From: Crocinitomix sp.
GTDB taxonomy: Bacteria > Bacteroidota > Bacteroidia > Flavobacteriales_D > Crocinitomicaceae
DNA: 64,000 bases
Direction: 5' to 3'
Assembly (NCBI GenBank): GCA_013138735.1
Contig: WTCE01000063.1
Location: 62,001 to 126,000, forward strand
This document shows, piece after piece, positions 8,672-17,663 of this stretch. Every line of letters starts with the position of its first letter. The stretch's first letter is position 1. Position numbers and translations under genes: made by a program. The notes beneath the pieces were generated by a model that was not told the DNA's origin, did no database searches, and saw nothing but the letters and a program-made list of their open reading frames with translations.

Positions 8672-9337
8672 ATGGTTAAGGATACATTTAATAATTTACC
8701 TGAAGCGAAGCGATCCGCAATATCTAGCGCCTTTCTAAAAGAATTTACGGTAAACAAATATGATGACGCCTCTATCTCCAAGGTTTTAAAAACACTAAAT
8801 ATTGCAAAAGGAAGTTTTTATCAATATTTTGATAATAAACTTTCACTCTATCAGTACCTCATTCAAATCTGCGGTCTTAAAAAGATGGAATACATTCAGC
8901 ACATTAAACGAGAGGATTATGAAGATTTTTGGTCCTTTTGGCGTGCTCTTTATCAAGAAGGCTTCAAATTGGACAAGGATCATCCTAAAATGAGCAATTT
9001 TATGATCACTTTTCACGACATGATGAACACCCCTACTTTAAAAGAAATGTATCATACAATGCGCACGAATGGACTAGCAGGACTTGGTGCTATGATTCAA
9101 TCAGAAGTGGATTCTGGAGCATTTCGAAAAGATGTTTCAGTTGAATTTATGGCGCATACCTTACTCACCACGAGCAATGGATTATTTGATGCCGTACGCA
9201 CTAAAAATCATGTAGAGTTCGAACAACATTTAACTGAAGGTCGTCCAATTTTCACGGATGGTTTTGACCAATACTATACAGAACTAATGGAAAACAATAT
9301 CACATTATTAAGTCAAGCATTTAATTCAAATTCTTAG
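8672..9337 (+). CDS. TetR/AcrR family transcriptional regulator
   Basis: A 221-residue protein with a TetR-type helix-turn-helix in residues 10-55: the pattern DDASISKVLKTLNIAKGSFYQYFDNK matches the recognition region (KGSFYQYF). The rest is a helical ligand-binding domain. It begins 3 bases after operator 2 and is followed 5 bases later by an ABC ATPase and a permease, so it very likely represses its own efflux operon until a ligand binds. Confidence 0.9.
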   Translation: MVKDTFNNLPEAKRSAISSAFLKEFTVNKYDDASISKVLKTLNIAKGSFYQYFDNKLSLYQYLIQICGLKKMEYIQHIKREDYEDFWSFWRALYQEGFKLDKDHPKMSNFMITFHDMMNTPTLKEMYHTMRTNGLAGLGAMIQSEVDSGAFRKDVSVEFMAHTLLTTSNGLFDAVRTKNHVEFEQHLTEGRPIFTDGFDQYYTELMENNITLLSQAFNSNS

Positions 9338-9342
9338 CATAT

Positions 9343-10218
9343 ATGGAAGCAATTAAAACGAATAAACTGAGTAAATATTATGGTAAATCTGTGGGCATTA
9401 AAGATGTCAGTTTGACCATAAACAAAGGAGAAGTGTTTGGCTTTATTGGCCCCAATGGCTCTGGAAAATCTACGGCAATCCGTACCTTATTGGGTTTGTT
9501 AATCCCCACATCAGGATCGGCAACAATACTTGGTCATGACATTGCTAAAGAAGGAAAAGAAATCCGTAAAAAGATTGGCTATTTACCTTCTGAAGTGCAT
9601 TATTATGATGAAATGTCGTCTAGAGAGCTCTTATTGTACTCATCTCGTTTCTACGGGCCAGAGAATCCCGCAGAAATTGAACGTTTAGCAGAAATGTTTG
9701 AATTGGATCTAGATAAAAAAATTACCGATTTATCATTTGGAAACAAGAAAAAATGTGCCATAGTACAATGCTTGATTCATGAACCGGAATTATTGATTTT
9801 AGATGAGCCTACAGCTGGTTTAGATCCACTAATGCAAAACCGTTTCTTTGAGTTATTAGAAGCCGAAAATAAGAAAGGAACTACAATATTTTTTAGTTCA
9901 CACATTCTTTCAGAAATACAGCGCCTTTGTGATCGTGCAGCCATCATAAGAAAGGGCGAAATAACTGCCGTGGAAAACATTCAAGACTTACTTGAAAAGC
10001 AAATGAAAAAGGTACGTTTAGTTTTTAAAGAAAAACCAATAGATTTAAAACTGCCGCCAGGTTCGCAACATGAAAAATGGCATGACAATAAGTTAAACTT
10101 TGAATATGTTGGAATGGTGAAACCCCTACTCCAATTCTTAAATCAATTAGACCTGATTGACGCGGTTTTAGAAGAGCCGGATTTGGAATCAATTTTCATG
10201 AATTATTACGAACGTTAG
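9343..10218 (+). CDS. ABC transporter ATP-binding protein
   Basis: A 291-residue ATPase subunit. It has Walker A GPNGSGKST near residue 37, an altered signature motif LSFGNKKK near 136 (usual form LSGGQ), Walker B LLILDEPTAGLD near 156, and the switch His in FFSSH near 190. The C-terminal 80 residues match the accessory domain of drug and antibiotic exporters (CcmA/DrrA-like). It should energise the permease encoded 14 bases downstream. Substrate unknown. Confidence 0.9.
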   Translation: MEAIKTNKLSKYYGKSVGIKDVSLTINKGEVFGFIGPNGSGKSTAIRTLLGLLIPTSGSATILGHDIAKEGKEIRKKIGYLPSEVHYYDEMSSRELLLYSSRFYGPENPAEIERLAEMFELDLDKKITDLSFGNKKKCAIVQCLIHEPELLILDEPTAGLDPLMQNRFFELLEAENKKGTTIFFSSHILSEIQRLCDRAAIIRKGEITAVENIQDLLEKQMKKVRLVFKEKPIDLKLPPGSQHEKWHDNKLNFEYVGMVKPLLQFLNQLDLIDAVLEEPDLESIFMNYYER

Positions 10219-10232
10219 ACAAACCCTTAGTT

Positions 10233-11039
10233 ATGAACTGGAATTTATATCAAAAAGAATTAAAACGAAACCGAAAGAATTTAATGATTTGGTCGGCAAT
10301 CGTGATCGCGTTTACGCTAATGATTACCTCCATTTTCCCCTATATGAAAGGAATGGGTGATGACATTACGGCATTAATGGATAAAATGCCCCCTGAACTT
10401 GGTAAGGCTTTGGGAATGGATGCAAATACGTGGAGTAGCATTTTAGGCTTTTATAGTACATATTATGGTATTTACATCATTGTTTTAGTCAGCATATTCA
10501 CAACTTCAACTGGTGCAACCATAATTTCTAAAGAGGAGAAGGATCAAACGTCCGAGTTTTTAATGAGTAAACCTATTTCAAGGTTAGACATTTTTAAAAC
10601 GAAAATGCTTGCGCTATTCACGTTGAGCATGATCATGTACATTATTCAAACAACAGTAGCACTTGTTTCTATCTCCATATTTAGAGGAGATCCTGTTGAC
10701 TGGGATGTTTTTGCAATAATGCATGTAAACGGATTGATTCTAATGCTGTTTTTTACTAGTCTCGGTGTTATTATTTCCATGTTTGTTACTCCAAAAAAGA
10801 ACTTTATGGGAATAGTTGTTGGAATCACATTCGGATCTTATTTCATTAATGCGATTGGTCAAGCTGCTGATGCTGTGAATTGGATCAGTTATATTTCACC
10901 TTTTCATTATATGAGTTTTATCGTGAATGAGTCAGAGTATAGCGTGAACTATTTGAGTGCAATTGTTCTCTTGGCAATTGGCGCTGGGGTGCTTTACATC
11001 TCTTATTTGAAGTATAAGAAAAAAGATATAGTTGGATAG
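10233..11039 (+). CDS. ABC transporter permease (ABC-2 type)
   Basis: A 268-residue membrane protein with six predicted transmembrane segments (about 20-40, 80-105, 130-155, 165-190, 195-215 and 240-260). The segment IISKEEKDQTSEFLMSKPIS at about 105-125 is characteristic of ABC-2 permeases, with Glu and the SKPIS/R motif. It forms a transporter with the ATPase upstream. Last gene of the TetR-controlled operon; the convergent gene follows after a repeat-bearing gap. Confidence 0.88.
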   Translation: MNWNLYQKELKRNRKNLMIWSAIVIAFTLMITSIFPYMKGMGDDITALMDKMPPELGKALGMDANTWSSILGFYSTYYGIYIIVLVSIFTTSTGATIISKEEKDQTSEFLMSKPISRLDIFKTKMLALFTLSMIMYIIQTTVALVSISIFRGDPVDWDVFAIMHVNGLILMLFFTSLGVIISMFVTPKKNFMGIVVGITFGSYFINAIGQAADAVNWISYISPFHYMSFIVNESEYSVNYLSAIVLLAIGAGVLYISYLKYKKKDIVG

Positions 11040-11071
11040 CTATTTATCAAAAGCTAGTCAGTAGAATACTA

Positions 11072-11112
11072 ATTCCCCGTCGGCAGAAACCTATGGGGAC
11101 GGCCTGACCAGA
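11072..11112. repeat. Dispersed intergenic repeat, copy A
   Basis: ATTCCCCGTCGGCAGAAACC and the following 20 bases (up to GGCCTGACC) match, with a few substitutions, the segment at 53436-53474. It lies between convergent genes, where it may also act as a transcription terminator, since CCGTC and GACGG can pair. Dispersed intergenic repeats of this kind are common in Bacteroidota chromosomes. Confidence 0.5.
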
Positions 11113-11156
11113 TAAAGCTGATTTTAAGATAATTGTTCAAATTAGCTTATTAGAAT

Positions 11157-12032
11157 TTATGGCATTGCAGGTTCATGTTTGGGCAAAGGTTTCTTCAACT
11201 TATAGAAAAAACCAAATGTGAATGATTTGGATGCAATGATATTTCTGCTACTTGTTGCGGAACCTTGCTCCACCATGACACCAAACTTATCTTTATAGGT
11301 ATAAAGCAATTGAAAGCTATAAGAGAAATACTCTAAATTATCGGAATAAATACCGGGGAATTGGCTGTCTTTACGCGGTTCATTAAAGAAGGATTGCCGA
11401 CTATAGATTTTTGCTATGGCTGTAAAACCAAATTGTTGAATGCCTAATTCGCCGCCATAATGATATTCATCTGAAAAGCCATTTGTACGATTATTAATTC
11501 CTGCGAATAGTGTTGCAAAAATGCCGTATTTAAATCCCTTACTGGCGTAAACCTTTAAAAGTTGACTAAAGTCACCATCTCCCAAATGCAATGATTCTGT
11601 TGTTCCCCCATAATAATCACCACTGTTAATGCCCAAATTGAGTTCAGCAGATAAGTAAAAAGGTTTTGAAATGAAATTATACTTTAAACCTAAATCAACA
11701 TCACCAAAACCTATTGCCTGATCGGCAGTAAACACATTACCAAAAGCATCTACTCCAGCATCACGACTTAATGCCGTAACAAAAGGCGTATGCATAATTC
11801 CTGTTATTTTATCCGTTATGCCATATTCTCCATAAAAATGAGTTGTATAAGCGCTTAAATTTGGAGACGACGTAATAAATCCCTGGTTATTATAATAACC
11901 GTTTGCGGCAATAAAACGCTGTGACAGCAAAAAAAAACCTTCGCCTTTCGCCTGCGGCCAGCCGCCACCGGCTCTTACTACCGTTGGCATGAGCAGGAGA
12001 CTTATGAGGAAAAGATTTAAAATTTTATTCAT
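11157..12032 (-). CDS. Outer-membrane beta-barrel protein (transporter-like)
   Basis: A 291-residue protein with a signal peptide (MNKILNLFLISLLLMPTVVRA). The mature part shows alternating aromatic and polar beta strands, and GFGDVDLGLKYNFISKPFYL resembles the MetA-pathway (phenol degradation) outer-membrane family, in which GxGDxxxGxKY is typical. The last strand (FTFGFFYKL) is followed by a short charged tail. Probably a small outer-membrane channel or structural barrel. No partner gene nearby points to a substrate. Confidence 0.65.
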   Translation of the reverse strand: MNKILNLFLISLLLMPTVVRAGGGWPQAKGEGFFLLSQRFIAANGYYNNQGFITSSPNLSAYTTHFYGEYGITDKITGIMHTPFVTALSRDAGVDAFGNVFTADQAIGFGDVDLGLKYNFISKPFYLSAELNLGINSGDYYGGTTESLHLGDGDFSQLLKVYASKGFKYGIFATLFAGINNRTNGFSDEYHYGGELGIQQFGFTAIAKIYSRQSFFNEPRKDSQFPGIYSDNLEYFSYSFQLLYTYKDKFGVMVEQGSATSSRNIIASKSFTFGFFYKLKKPLPKHEPAMP

Positions 12033-12089
12033 GTATTTTGAGCCATTTCGGGTTGTTGGGTATTAAAAATATCAACGAAAAATAAACCG

Positions 12090-13529
12090 CTAATTGTCAT
12101 AATAATGTCGTCCTTGTTTATCAATATATCCTTTGACAGATTTAATATAAGCAAAACCACCTTTGAATTTGGGAATATCATTTGCATCAAATCCATATTT
12201 AGGAATTGTTAATTTAAATTGAGGTTCAATTGCCCACTCTCCTTTTGTATTGATAAAACCAAGATTACCCGCAACATCAGCAACAGCAGCTAAACCATCA
12301 CTAAAATTGCCAACAAATGTATATTTAGGATCTAAGCGAATAATTGTTTCGTCTTTTTGATTGAAGTAGGTGAAATAATAAACGGTTGAATCTTTAGCGT
12401 TATATCTACTTGCAAGACTGTCCCCCTTTAAAACTGGAATGCGGGCAATTGCTAATCCGTCAAAAAAAGCAATTGGCTCATTCAAAACTTGGAGTTGCTG
12501 TCTAAAATCCATTTTAGAATGATCAAATTCACTCAATTTCAGCCCACTTTCATCCAAAACCACCATTTTTTGACTTTCTTTTTCTACTGCAATATAACGG
12601 CGGTTTACTTTGGTGTAAATTCGGCTGTATTCGAAAGGGATAATCGTATCTCCTTTCATATTAATCACCCCCATTACTTCTCGTTTTCCATCACCTATTC
12701 TTATCGTTCCACGTTCCACAATAGAAGACTCTTTCAGCTCAAAACTAGACAAACGTGCCCTGTAAGACTCAATCCACCCTGCTTCATTTCTGAACGTTCT
12801 ATTATTTGGTGACGATTCAAATAAATAAAAACCCTCGTTTAATTCAATAAAACCTTTAAGCCAAGGGATACTGACTATTGGTATCTCCACGGCCAAATCT
12901 CCAAGATGCGTATACGCCGAATAAACCGTTGTATCATTTAATTTGGTTCTAAAACAGGTGTAATTGTTATGAATCCCTAAACAGAATTGGCGCTTAATTT
13001 TGGGGAATCTTGAAACTGCAAAGCCATCCGTGTTTTTTACAATTATAGCATCTTGATAATCAAACCAAGCATAGGCATTATTACCAAAAGCGACTTCATT
13101 TTTTGCTTCCTGACTAAAAACCAACTCACCTTTTAAATTATAAAAAAAGTGATGGTACGGATATTCAGCTTCTTTAGAACCATAATTTATTGCGTGAAAA
13201 AAGTCTCCATCTTTTGTCAATGCACCATATTCTAAGGGGATTAAAATTTTATTTTTTGAATCCACAAGACCAAATCCCTGACCTTTGTCCACAATTGCAC
13301 CTTGAAGATAAACCGATTGGACTACCTTGTACATTGGCTTAATTAGAACTTGCTTTGGTTTATTAGGTCTCACAAAACCGTATAAATCGCCGCTTCTGTA
13401 GGGGATCATTTCAACTTCATTTCCGTCGATTGGTTCATGAGATGAAACTAAAAGATCAAAAAAAGGTTTTTGGCTAGTACCTTTCAATGAAAGCAGCCCA
13501 AAAAAGAGTATAAAGAGTATTTTAATCAT
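12090..13529 (-). CDS. WG-repeat protein, secreted
   Basis: A 479-residue protein with an N-terminal signal peptide (MIKILFILFFGLLSLKGTSQ). It contains several WG-type repeats, for example FGLVDSKNKILIPLEYGAL, MGVINMKGDTIIPFEYSRI and LGFINTKGEWAIEPQFKL, each a hairpin around a Gly-x-(I/V)-(D/N)-x-x-G motif. Such proteins are widespread in Bacteroidota and probably form beta-rich scaffolds at the cell surface. The divergent neighbour at 13632 shares the upstream region. Ligand unknown. Confidence 0.75.
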   Translation of the reverse strand: MIKILFILFFGLLSLKGTSQKPFFDLLVSSHEPIDGNEVEMIPYRSGDLYGFVRPNKPKQVLIKPMYKVVQSVYLQGAIVDKGQGFGLVDSKNKILIPLEYGALTKDGDFFHAINYGSKEAEYPYHHFFYNLKGELVFSQEAKNEVAFGNNAYAWFDYQDAIIVKNTDGFAVSRFPKIKRQFCLGIHNNYTCFRTKLNDTTVYSAYTHLGDLAVEIPIVSIPWLKGFIELNEGFYLFESSPNNRTFRNEAGWIESYRARLSSFELKESSIVERGTIRIGDGKREVMGVINMKGDTIIPFEYSRIYTKVNRRYIAVEKESQKMVVLDESGLKLSEFDHSKMDFRQQLQVLNEPIAFFDGLAIARIPVLKGDSLASRYNAKDSTVYYFTYFNQKDETIIRLDPKYTFVGNFSDGLAAVADVAGNLGFINTKGEWAIEPQFKLTIPKYGFDANDIPKFKGGFAYIKSVKGYIDKQGRHYYDN

Positions 13530-13608
13530 TGGTAGTTCAAATATGCTAAAATAATTTCAATTGAAAATATACGGTGAAGACCTTAGTAACTAAAATGTTC
13601 ATATCAAT

Positions 13609-13616
13609 TATATTTG
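13609..13616 (+). promoter_or_regulatory. -7 promoter element (TATATTTG)
   Basis: TATATTTG matches TAnnTTTG and lies 16-23 bases before ATG 13632, placing the transcript start near 13623. No TTG is found at the -33 position. It would serve the secreted protein gene at 13632. Confidence 0.45.
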
Positions 13617-13631
13617 TAAAAACCGTTCAAT

Positions 13632-14186
13632 ATGAGACTTATACTAATTTTTACAGCAAGCATTCTTTTATCAATAACTAGTTATGGACAAAAAAAATGG
13701 CAGAAAATTGACCAAAGCGGCTATGGAATGAAATATGAATTACCAAAAGACTGGGAAATTGATGGATTTAGCACAAGTTCAGTATGCCATTGCGCTGGAA
13801 CAATAAATTCTGTCAATCGCTTTAGTAAAAATGAAATTCTTATGGTTGCTTACCCAGCTCTAAGCGACTCTGCACTCTATAACGGAATGCGAACTGAAGC
13901 GTGGGATTGGAAATTTGCAGAAAATGATGAGCGTACAACATACAAAGCCAAATCCTTAACGTTTGAGAAAACAGTTTCTAAATGGATGCCAGAAAGCCCC
14001 CAAGATGATTATGACGAGTATGAAGGTTATGAAGTTTGGAGATTTACCACAGCATTTAAAAATCAACACTATGTCATTTATTTTTGGGCGGCAGAAAAGG
14101 TTCTCTCTAAAAACGAAAAAAGATTGCTAGAAGTTTTAAACCGTTTTAAAGCTGTAAAAGTAGGTTCAAACTCGGAATATTGGTAG
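13632..14186 (+). CDS. Secreted hypothetical protein, 184 aa
   Basis: Signal peptide MRLILIFTASILLSITSYGQ, then a mature domain beginning YGMKYELPKDWEIDGF. This opening resembles PsbP/YlqB-like 'lipid-binding' folds, in which a protein of about 150 residues starts with a (Y/F)xxxxPxxW strand. A His-Cys-containing loop (SSVCHCAGT) and an acidic DDYDEYEGYE stretch follow. Function unknown. It is convergent with the TonB-domain gene, 6 bases apart. Confidence 0.55.
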   Translation: MRLILIFTASILLSITSYGQKKWQKIDQSGYGMKYELPKDWEIDGFSTSSVCHCAGTINSVNRFSKNEILMVAYPALSDSALYNGMRTEAWDWKFAENDERTTYKAKSLTFEKTVSKWMPESPQDDYDEYEGYEVWRFTTAFKNQHYVIYFWAAEKVLSKNEKRLLEVLNRFKAVKVGSNSEYW

Positions 14187-14192
14187 AATTTT

Positions 14193-14585
14193 TTATCGCT
14201 GGCAGACATGCATTGGAATAGTGAAGGCAACCCTCACGGGCTCACCGTTCACCAATCCTGGTTTCCATTTTGGCATAATTGAAATCAAACGTGCAGCTTC
14301 ATCATCATAGGCAGTTCTTTCTCCTTTAATTATCTCGTTGTTAGTCAGTGTTCCATCCTTTTCAACAATAAATCGAATATAAATAGTGTTCTGGTAAAAA
14401 TGCGTTTCGGGATATTGTAAATTTTCATAGATAAAAGCTGCCATTTCGCTAGACCCACCTGGGAATTCCGGATCGACATCAACAATGTCATAAATTGAAT
14501 CATTTACAACTGTAGTTGAATCTTGACTAATTGAATAGCCCGAAACAAGTAGGATCAGGAATAACACCAATAGTTTTTTTAGCAT
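14193..14585 (-). CDS. TonB C-terminal-domain protein
   Basis: A 130-residue protein made of a signal peptide (MLKKLLVLFLILLVSGYSIS) and one TonB C-terminal domain. The family landmarks are visible: PEFPGGSSEMAAFIYENLQYP, YIRFIVEKDGTL, DDEAARLISIMPKWKPG and NGEPVRVAFTIPM. It lacks the long Pro-rich spacer of a full TonB, so it is probably a periplasmic relative rather than an energy transducer that spans the periplasm. No exbB/exbD genes nearby. Confidence 0.8.
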   Translation of the reverse strand: MLKKLLVLFLILLVSGYSISQDSTTVVNDSIYDIVDVDPEFPGGSSEMAAFIYENLQYPETHFYQNTIYIRFIVEKDGTLTNNEIIKGERTAYDDEAARLISIMPKWKPGLVNGEPVRVAFTIPMHVCQR

Positions 14586-14609
14586 TGGTTTGATATAGTT
14601 TAAAAGGTT

Positions 14610-15707
14610 TTAAGCTTCTCGGCGTCTTACTTTTTTTGCGGCTCTGCCTCTACCCGCTTTTCCATCCACCACGTCTTCAGCCCAATCAACATCTCGTTTT
14701 TTTAAGGTTTTAACTGAAGATTGTGTCCAAGAACCCAATTCAAACTTAGCTCCGATCAATTCTTTTACTTTTTCTTCAAAAAAGCGTAGTGATTCAAATT
14801 CAACGGTTCGGCTGTCAAAATATTTATGATCGATTCCGGTATAATCACAGGCATCCATTTCCGCTTTAAAAGTATCAAAACCACCATCAAGTGGACCTTT
14901 TCTGAAGTGGAACATGAGCTCAATAAGCTGTGTATCCCTTTTACCACCCGCATTAACTGCCTTACGCAACATTTTAGCCAATGCCTTTTGTTTTTTCAAA
15001 ATCCAATCGGCCTTATTATAGCCAGTTATTACTCTTCCTGGAATTGGCCCGTAATGTCTCGAATCCATATAATCGGGAGCACGGAAATTCAAATTTTGAT
15101 TAGGGAAATAACCATCTTTCCGCAGTTTATAGGCATTTTTTAATAGACTAACATCTTCACGTGTGAATGTAAATGTTTTTAGTAACGGCAATACTACCGT
15201 ATAATAGAGTTTATCCCGTTTACTTGGAAAAGATATTGGAGTACGAATTGGGAAATTAAACTCTTTAGAAATGCGTGCTAATTGTTTTGAATACTCAGGA
15301 AAGAACCACAAAGCATCATGGTGACATGTAAGATGCGTAATTTTATCTCGAAATTCAGGCACGTCCATTATGCGTTCAATTTGCGCTTTTATTTCCTTAT
15401 AAATCCCATTATCCGTTGCACGGCTATTGGTTTTATTAAATGGCAAAAAACTACCTTCTTCAACAATCGAATCCAATCCAGAATCACCTGAAATAGGCTT
15501 GCCAGAGGTTATTGTTAAGTGGGCACCCAATTCAAAATTAGCGCCGTGCGTATCATTCAAAAGTTGCTGTACATTCTCAACTGACTTATGATAGTTGGTG
15601 AAAGTCTCGACTGAATTAATTAATCCACGATTAACTAAATCTGTGATGCCTGCATTGACTGAAGGGATAACTCCAAAATCATCTGCAGTAAAAATTACTT
15701 TGTTCAT
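14610..15707 (-). CDS. YdjC/ChbG-family carbohydrate deacetylase
   Basis: A 365-residue protein. The family start motif ADDFG (residues 8-12) supplies two metal-binding Asp, and the metal-binding His are likely in GAHLTI and THLTCHHDALWF. YdjC/ChbG enzymes remove N-acetyl groups from chitobiose-like or other glycans. Residues 180-365 form a longer C-terminal part than in ChbG, ending in a very basic tail (KKVRRREA). It lies 80 bases after the DUF4157 effector gene on the same strand, so it may be the last gene of the eCIS transcript or an independent gene. Sugar substrate unknown. Confidence 0.75.
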   Translation of the reverse strand: MNKVIFTADDFGVIPSVNAGITDLVNRGLINSVETFTNYHKSVENVQQLLNDTHGANFELGAHLTITSGKPISGDSGLDSIVEEGSFLPFNKTNSRATDNGIYKEIKAQIERIMDVPEFRDKITHLTCHHDALWFFPEYSKQLARISKEFNFPIRTPISFPSKRDKLYYTVVLPLLKTFTFTREDVSLLKNAYKLRKDGYFPNQNLNFRAPDYMDSRHYGPIPGRVITGYNKADWILKKQKALAKMLRKAVNAGGKRDTQLIELMFHFRKGPLDGGFDTFKAEMDACDYTGIDHKYFDSRTVEFESLRFFEEKVKELIGAKFELGSWTQSSVKTLKKRDVDWAEDVVDGKAGRGRAAKKVRRREA

Positions 15708-15710
15708 AGC

Positions 15711-15760
15711 GTGTTAGTGTTAGGTGTTAGGTGATAGGTGTTAAGTGTTAAGTGTTAGGT
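15711..15760. repeat. GTGTTAG heptamer repeat tract
   Basis: Seven imperfect copies of GTGTTAG or AGGTGTTA occupy the 50 bases just upstream of the ChbG-like gene. It lies in the presumed leader region between the effector gene and the deacetylase gene. Copy-number change by slippage could alter spacing of a promoter, but no promoter is evident. Confidence 0.6.
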
Positions 15761-15787
15761 TTTAATTTACAATTTAAGAATTAAATT

Positions 15788-17653
15788 TTAAACTCCCTCT
15801 TTCTCGACTTTTTCAATCAACGACTTTAGTTTAAACAAGCATTTTCCAATGAAAAAACTATTAATATTAATCTCGTTAATCAATGGATTATCTCTTCCAT
15901 ATTTGCTTTTCATCCGAACCCATTCTCCCACTGCTGTATCTATAATTTTTTTACCGACAGCCATTGTTTTCAACTTGCCCAAGCCTTCCAATTGCTTTGG
16001 GTTATCATTCAAAACGAGTATTCGAGAAATATCAATGCAATATGCTGCCGCAGCTTCTTTTCTGTCTTCTTTACTTTTTGCGGCATTTATCATTGAAACA
16101 ATTGTTTTTTCGTACATATTAAGTCTTGGTGCCGCGCTAATTTGCCCCAGCAGGCCTCTGCCAATTGTCAAATGATCATCTTGTTGCTTTTCTGCGCCAA
16201 CTTGTTTGCCAACTTTAAATACTGTACCAGAATGATCACCTTGAACTTTCGAGTTTTTGTCCAATTCCTCTGCCTCAGATTCATCTTTAGAGAGCGTCGT
16301 TGAATCTAAACTATGCACACCTACTTCGTGAGCGACTAATCCCAACAATTGTCCTCCCGAAAATTCATTCAGTTGATATTCATCCAAATTTATTCTTATA
16401 AAGCTGCCATGTCCCGTTGTATTTGCAATATCTTTACTCACTCCAGGATTAATATTGATTCGAATCATCAAAGGCGGTCTTCGGCTGTTAATAAACGGAG
16501 ACTTAATTAAGCTACCAAGTAATGTTTTAAGATTAGCCTTCGCTTTGCCAATAATCAGCTCTCGGTTTCCAAAAGCTTTTATTTGCATCCCACCTTTATC
16601 CGCCATAAACATGAGGAGTTCCAAAGTCCCTTTTTCCTCGCTTAGTTTCATTTTATAGGCTACGTCTAAGGCAATTAATTCTGATTTAATTGCAACGATT
16701 AAACCCGGATCTCCCTTTAACATACCCTTATATGTTTTAATTCGAGTAATTATTTCATCCTCAGAGGATGATTCAGCAAATCCTTTGGCCAAATGTTGAA
16801 CTTTTTCAGATGCTGCTTCTTGCGGTGGGTAATCAACTAGAGCCGTACGCCCTGTAATATAGAACCTGTAAGCCGTTTTTAATGCGGCATTATTATTAAG
16901 ATACTTTCTTAGTAAAAAGAAGGCATCCCAGGCATGACCGCCGTGTTTATAAAATTCAATTGTTTCATTTTCTCGTTCCATTACATCTTCAGAATCAAGC
17001 TGACTGTACAAAATCAATTTCATTACCTCACTACCCAAAAGCCCTGTTAACTGCTTTTTTTTAGCCTCAGGACTTCCAGGAAGCGGGATTTGTTCGCCAG
17101 TCTCAGGATCAACCATTGGCATTTTCCAATAGTTATGCGAGTTAAAAGCGGGATGTACCATTTGAATGGTACCCGTGCTAAGATGACCTTTTGAAATGCC
17201 CGAGGAATTATCTCCTTTCATTTGCAGGGCCTTCGCTCCCATTGCATCTGCTTCTTCTTCTAAGGCTGCATCATCATTGATATTGACTTTAGCCTTTAGT
17301 TGCTTGGTAGGTTTTACTCTTCCCTGTTTTTGTTGTACAACATGCCAAGCTTCGTGCGGTAAATGCTTCTCTTGACCAGACGCCAAATGAATTTGCGATC
17401 CTTGCGCATAAGCGTGTGCATTCAATTGGGCAGGTTTGCTCGAATTATAATGCACTTTTACATCATCCATTGAATGGCCTGACAGGTTTTCAATTCCCGA
17501 TTTCAGTTGGTCAGGCAAGCCAGTATCGTTCGCTTTTAGCTGTACAATATTTGGTCGATTATCCTGCAAAGAAATTCCCTTACGCTGCGCAGTTTTAACT
17601 GATTTCGCTCCATTTGCTTTATTACTGAAATCACCCTTATACTCCTGCATCAT
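15788..17653 (-). CDS. eCIS-associated DUF4157 protein, putative metalloprotease effector
   Basis: A 621-residue protein with no signal peptide. Residues about 45-125 form the DUF4157 (eCIS core) domain, beginning LPDQLKSGIENLSGHSMDDV and including the metal-binding-like HEAWH at 100-104. DUF4157 is strongly linked to eCIS loci and often sits at the front of cargo. The C-terminal half has a second motif, HEVGVH (442-447), of the rarer HExxxH type, followed by an acidic stretch (DESEAEELD) and DDHLTIGRG. That suggests a zinc metallopeptidase toxin domain. N-terminal residues 26-33 (GISLQDNR) resemble residues 21-28 of the next product. The toxic activity is inferred. Confidence 0.75.
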   Translation of the reverse strand: MMQEYKGDFSNKANGAKSVKTAQRKGISLQDNRPNIVQLKANDTGLPDQLKSGIENLSGHSMDDVKVHYNSSKPAQLNAHAYAQGSQIHLASGQEKHLPHEAWHVVQQKQGRVKPTKQLKAKVNINDDAALEEEADAMGAKALQMKGDNSSGISKGHLSTGTIQMVHPAFNSHNYWKMPMVDPETGEQIPLPGSPEAKKKQLTGLLGSEVMKLILYSQLDSEDVMERENETIEFYKHGGHAWDAFFLLRKYLNNNAALKTAYRFYITGRTALVDYPPQEAASEKVQHLAKGFAESSSEDEIITRIKTYKGMLKGDPGLIVAIKSELIALDVAYKMKLSEEKGTLELLMFMADKGGMQIKAFGNRELIIGKAKANLKTLLGSLIKSPFINSRRPPLMIRININPGVSKDIANTTGHGSFIRINLDEYQLNEFSGGQLLGLVAHEVGVHSLDSTTLSKDESEAEELDKNSKVQGDHSGTVFKVGKQVGAEKQQDDHLTIGRGLLGQISAAPRLNMYEKTIVSMINAAKSKEDRKEAAAAYCIDISRILVLNDNPKQLEGLGKLKTMAVGKKIIDTAVGEWVRMKSKYGRDNPLINEININSFFIGKCLFKLKSLIEKVEKEGV

Positions 17654-17663
17654 AACAACTTAA

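Noticed and set aside
15711-15760. Possible CRISPR-like repeat tract
   Set aside because: The unit is only 7-8 bases with no spacers, so it is a simple-sequence tract, not a CRISPR array.
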